From: Conus ventricosus
Lineage: Eukaryota > Mollusca > Gastropoda > Neogastropoda > Conidae
DNA: 60,000 nucleotides
Assembly: GCA_018398815.1 (NCBI GenBank)
Contig: CM031601.1
Coordinates: 14,214,040-14,274,039 of the forward strand
Direction of reading: 5' to 3'
Part shown: positions 57,680 through 60,000 of the stretch, piece after piece
How the letters are laid out: the number at the start of each line of letters is the position of its first letter
How positions within the stretch are numbered: position 1 is the first letter of the stretch
Notes under the pieces: model-generated
The model's database searches: none
The model's input: the letters and a program-made list of their open reading frames with translations, nothing else
Told to the model about the DNA's origin: nothing
Made by a program: the position numbers and the translations under genes

Positions 57680-57810
57680 CAGTGTATTCCTTCTGTCGCG
57701 CCTAAATGGGCTTCACTTCAGGCGAATGTGCACCTGTTATAGGCAAACTAATGTACAGTGGTCGCACTTTTGTCACACGTATTTGCTTTGATGTGTGTTT
57801 GTTTCATTTC

Positions 57811-57816
57811 AATAAA
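57811..57816 (+). terminator. Polyadenylation signal AATAAA
   Basis: AATAAA about 130 bp past the transposase stop and inside the right end of the transposon. Confidence 0.5.
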
Positions 57817-57860
57817 ATTGTCAGTTGACAATGGAATTGCGTTTTCTTTGCCTCTCAGTA

Positions 57861-58262
57861 TAGTAATGACTTGGCAAAGATTTGGACTCAAGGAGGGGGG
57901 GGGGGGGGGGGGGGGTGAGTTTGAAGATGGAAAAACTGGGAACATGAAATTAGGAAAATATATTACAGTATGAATAGTCTTCACTAGCTGCATAAGGGAA
58001 CCATCGCAATCCCTTTTGAAGGCGATATATTTGTATTACCTGCTCGAGGCCTTTCGTCCGCTGGGTCGGAACTCATCAGGGAGACACGGCTGGTTGTGTC
58101 TGCGCTCCAGGCGTCAAATAGAGACACACCACAGTCCATAATACTGTGGTGTTCTCACCACAAGGTGTGAAAAAAGAATCCAAAAGCACCCCAAAAGCAG
58201 CCAGTGAAAGGTAGTAAATGAAACCAAACGAAAGTGTGGGGAGGAAAAAGTTGCTGAAAAAC
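57861..58262 (-). mobile_element. R repeat copy B, main piece
   Basis: The reverse complement of this stretch matches copy A (45,026-45,419) throughout. It starts at TTTAGTTTTTCAGCAAC next to the truncated recombinase at 58,262 and ends at CCAAGTCATTACTA where the Tc1 element begins. A G run at 57,896-57,915 replaces the T run of copy A. Confidence 0.85.
58052..58101 (-). ncRNA. Hammerhead-ribozyme-like core, copy B
   Basis: On the minus strand CTGATGA (58,079-58,073), a TCCG/CGGA stem with a six-base loop, and GAAA (58,055-58,052). The AGACAC/GTGTCT hairpin is conserved next to it with loop AACCAGCC instead of AATCAGCC. Both hairpins keep pairing despite nearby substitutions. Confidence 0.35.
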
Positions 58263-59000
58263 TAAAGTCATCTCTGACCAGAGAGTAAAGCAAGTAACAT
58301 GAGTGTTCTGAGTGTGAGTTTGAGAAGGATGAGCTGTTCTGCATCTGGGCACTGTGCTAACATATCAATGACTGTATCTACATCCCATGTGTCACAGTAC
58401 TTTGAGAAAGATAGCCAACTATTGAACACACCTTTGACAATTTTACAGACTATAGGATGTTGACCTATTGTTTCTGCGTAATCAGGATAAAGGTATGCTG
58501 AAACTGCACTCCTAGCTAGATTAACTGTACTATAACTAGCACCTGCAGCATGCAGTTCTGAAAAAAAAAATTGCCACATGCACATGAGTACAAGTAGTGA
58601 TTTCATTTCTGCTCACAAATTTCTGCCATTTTTTAATGTATGAGTTGTAGAACTTATGGGTACTGGGTCTCCATGAATCCATGATTAGAGCGACTGAATT
58701 TCTTGATAAACCAAAAGTTAAGGATGTTTTGCCGAGATCTTGAAGACAAGCAGGTTTAGCCAACGTTTTTGAATGAGGGGATGAACTGCTCTCAAGTCGC
58801 TGGGTATGTGAAAAAGGTGGCGTCTGCACCTGAGTTCTACTTGAGGACAGCAGAGAAGATGTTGAAGAACAGCGAACCACAGTTGTGTCAGCCAGGTGGG
58901 TATCACAATTATTCCCTCTGCACGGTCTCTCCGGATCGTCTGCAGCACCCGTCCTATGATGCCGAAAGGTGGAAATGCATACCACTGTAAATGCTACCAA
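58263..59000 (-). pseudogene. DIRS-type tyrosine recombinase, truncated
   Basis: The minus strand reads SWRPSTHKFYNSYIKKWQKF (about 58,675-58,615), typical of the N-terminal SAM-like domain of DIRS-type tyrosine recombinases. Then come SYSTVNLARSAVSAYL, HPIVCKIVKGVFN and LRTLMLLALLSGQR ending at 58,268. The Arg of SGQR is the first catalytic residue of the family. The sequence stops there, so the later His-x-x-Arg and the Tyr nucleophile are missing, replaced by R copy B. Upstream, WLTQLWFAVLQHLL (about 58,880) is the linker after RNase H. A frameshift at about 58,560 separates the two open stretches. Such recombinases insert circular cDNA into the genome. Confidence 0.85.
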
Positions 59001-60000
59001 GAGATGGAAAAAGCATAAATTGCTTCAGCTTTTGGATCCAGCCTGTATGAAATGTATCGCCGCATTTGGAAGTTCAACCTGGAAGCAAAGAGGTCAATAT
59101 CTGGACAAGCCCCGAGCTGTTGGAAAGCAGACTGCAGAGCCTGCTCATCAAGTTTCCATTCGGCATCAGTGTTCTGATGCCTGGGCTCCTTGTCAGCTGT
59201 CCTGTTCTGCTTCCCAGGAATGTGTGCTGCACTGATCCAGGTATTCTTAGAAATGCACCATGACCAAATTGTAAATGTGATGTCATTACAAGCATCTGAA
59301 TGGCTTGTTCCCATGCAATTGATACAGCTGATTGCTGTTGTATTGTCTATCATTTATCCGGACATGTTTGTTTTCCAGCATTCCCTGAAATGACTGCAAA
59401 GCAAGTAAAACTGCTTTCAATTCCAAATGATTAAAATGTGAAAGGCCCTTTCATGCGGCAACCAATGTCCACCTGAAGCTGCATCTTCACACTCGCACCC
59501 CCAACCTGTGCCACTGGCATCAGTGGTGACAACTATATGTGGGTCAGTACTGCAAATGTCATTCTCTGTATCAGACACGTTGACAATCCACCATTAAGTT
59601 CCTCCTTAAGTTACTCTCTTTAGACAACTGCATGAGTTGGTCAAAGTTACCTCTGCTCCTCTTCAAAGCTGATTTTGTGTCTTTCTCAAGCTGTCTGTAA
59701 TAGAGAGGTCCATACTTGACAGCAGCAAGAAGCCTTTGACAACTAGACAATATGCTGATAGCCCTTTCAACGCTAAGAGTGACTCTCATTGAGACAGAAT
59801 CCAGGACGACTCCAAGGTATTGAATCCTTGTTGTGGGCTGAATAACCGACTTAGTTGGATGAATGATAAACCCTAACTTTTGAAACAAATCAGTGGTGTC
59901 TGTTACATTCCTCATGCAGTTGCTCTCTGTGAGTCCAATCAACAAAGAATCATATAAAACCCCATAGACACATGACCTTTCATTGTAAGGGAGGCGTAGA
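59001..60000 (-). pseudogene. DIRS-type reverse transcriptase and RNase H, partial
   Basis: On the minus strand, from the window edge: LIGLTESNC directly after a broken FIDD-type catalytic motif (about 59,950-59,965, one base short), LGFIIHPTKS and IQYLGVVLDS (RT fingers/thumb, 59,870-59,790). RNase H follows: TTDASGTGWGCECE at about 59,530-59,490 with its first Asp, IDNTTAISCINCMGTSHSD at about 59,350-59,295, AAHIPGKQNRTAD near 59,210, then DIDLFASRLNFQMRRYISY. The order RT, RNase H, tyrosine recombinase is that of DIRS/Ngaro elements. Several frameshifts and stops are present. The 5' part lies outside the window. Confidence 0.88.

Larger units (their letters stand above)
56362..57860 (+). 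mobile_element. Tc1-like DNA transposon, about 1.5 kb
   Basis: The terminal inverted repeats are about 30 bp: TACTGAGAGGCAATGAAAAC at left; the right end in reverse complement reads TACTGAGAGGCAAAGAAAAC. Both ends are flanked by TA (56,360-56,361 and 57,861-57,862), the usual Tc1/mariner target duplication. A TATAAA box (56,615), a disrupted transposase frame and an AATAAA signal (57,811) lie between. The element splits R copy B. Boundaries are uncertain by 2 bp because the junctions read TATA. Confidence 0.93.

Noticed and set aside
57896..57915. G run in R copy B as a functional quadruplex
   Set aside because: It sits where copy A has a T run, so it is a variable homopolymer position rather than a conserved element.

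Overview
The window is eukaryotic repeat-rich DNA with no gene that looks functional as host sequence. The combination of LINE families, a DIRS-type tyrosine-recombinase retrotransposon, a Tc1 transposon, an L2/SINE-type 3' tail and very dense CT, CA, GA and GT microsatellites fits an invertebrate metazoan genome. A lophotrochozoan such as a gastropod mollusc is my best guess, but that is an inference and no species is claimed. Nearly all long open frames here are by-products of stop-free simple repeats.

Layout. 1-12,357: satellite A, a 23-27 bp monomer centred on CCATGG. 12,358-12,498: a short linker repeat. 12,499-13,870: satellite C (about 66 bp, about 20 copies, with poly-C). 14,205-19,080: satellite B (CACACCACCCCGCC boxes separated by CT runs). 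Satellite B and its right flank recur at 23,036-24,113, beyond an L1-like LINE fossil (20,885-23,035, minus). Comparing the two flanks shows that the first about 19.3 kb carries a systematic error in which bases are replaced by copies of their neighbours. 24.1-35.4 kb: microsatellites and at least nine separate minisatellite arrays (units 15, 19, 24-26, 33, 36-39, about 48, 52 and 96 bp), plus one LINE 3' end.

35.9-38.1 kb: a 1.4 kb spacer, containing a LINE 3' fragment, between two 378 bp inverted arms. 38.8-39.9 kb: a jockey/CR1-like LINE fossil. 40.4-40.5 kb: an L2/SINE-type tail. 40.9-41.6 kb: a 37 bp minisatellite. 42.0-43.4 kb: a foldback DNA element with about 150 bp terminal inverted repeats and an internal 114-119 bp tandem array. 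44.7-45.5 kb: copy A of a repeat (here called R) with a hammerhead-ribozyme-like core. 45.85-46.2 kb: two inverted-repeat structures. 46.2-51.5 kb: two head-to-tail copies of a LINE with a restriction-like endonuclease, inserted between TA-rich tracts and carrying a tRNA-like segment in the 3' UTR. 52.4-53.3 kb: a 20 bp minisatellite. 53.85-54.3 kb: a second LINE 3' fragment related to the one at 37 kb.

56.3-60.0 kb: a three-layer nest. A DIRS-type retrotransposon (minus, running off the window) is cut by R copy B, which is itself split by a 1.5 kb Tc1-like transposon at a TA dinucleotide. R copy A supplies the empty site. The genes do not form a pathway; what relates them is insertion order, shared repeat families and tandem duplication.
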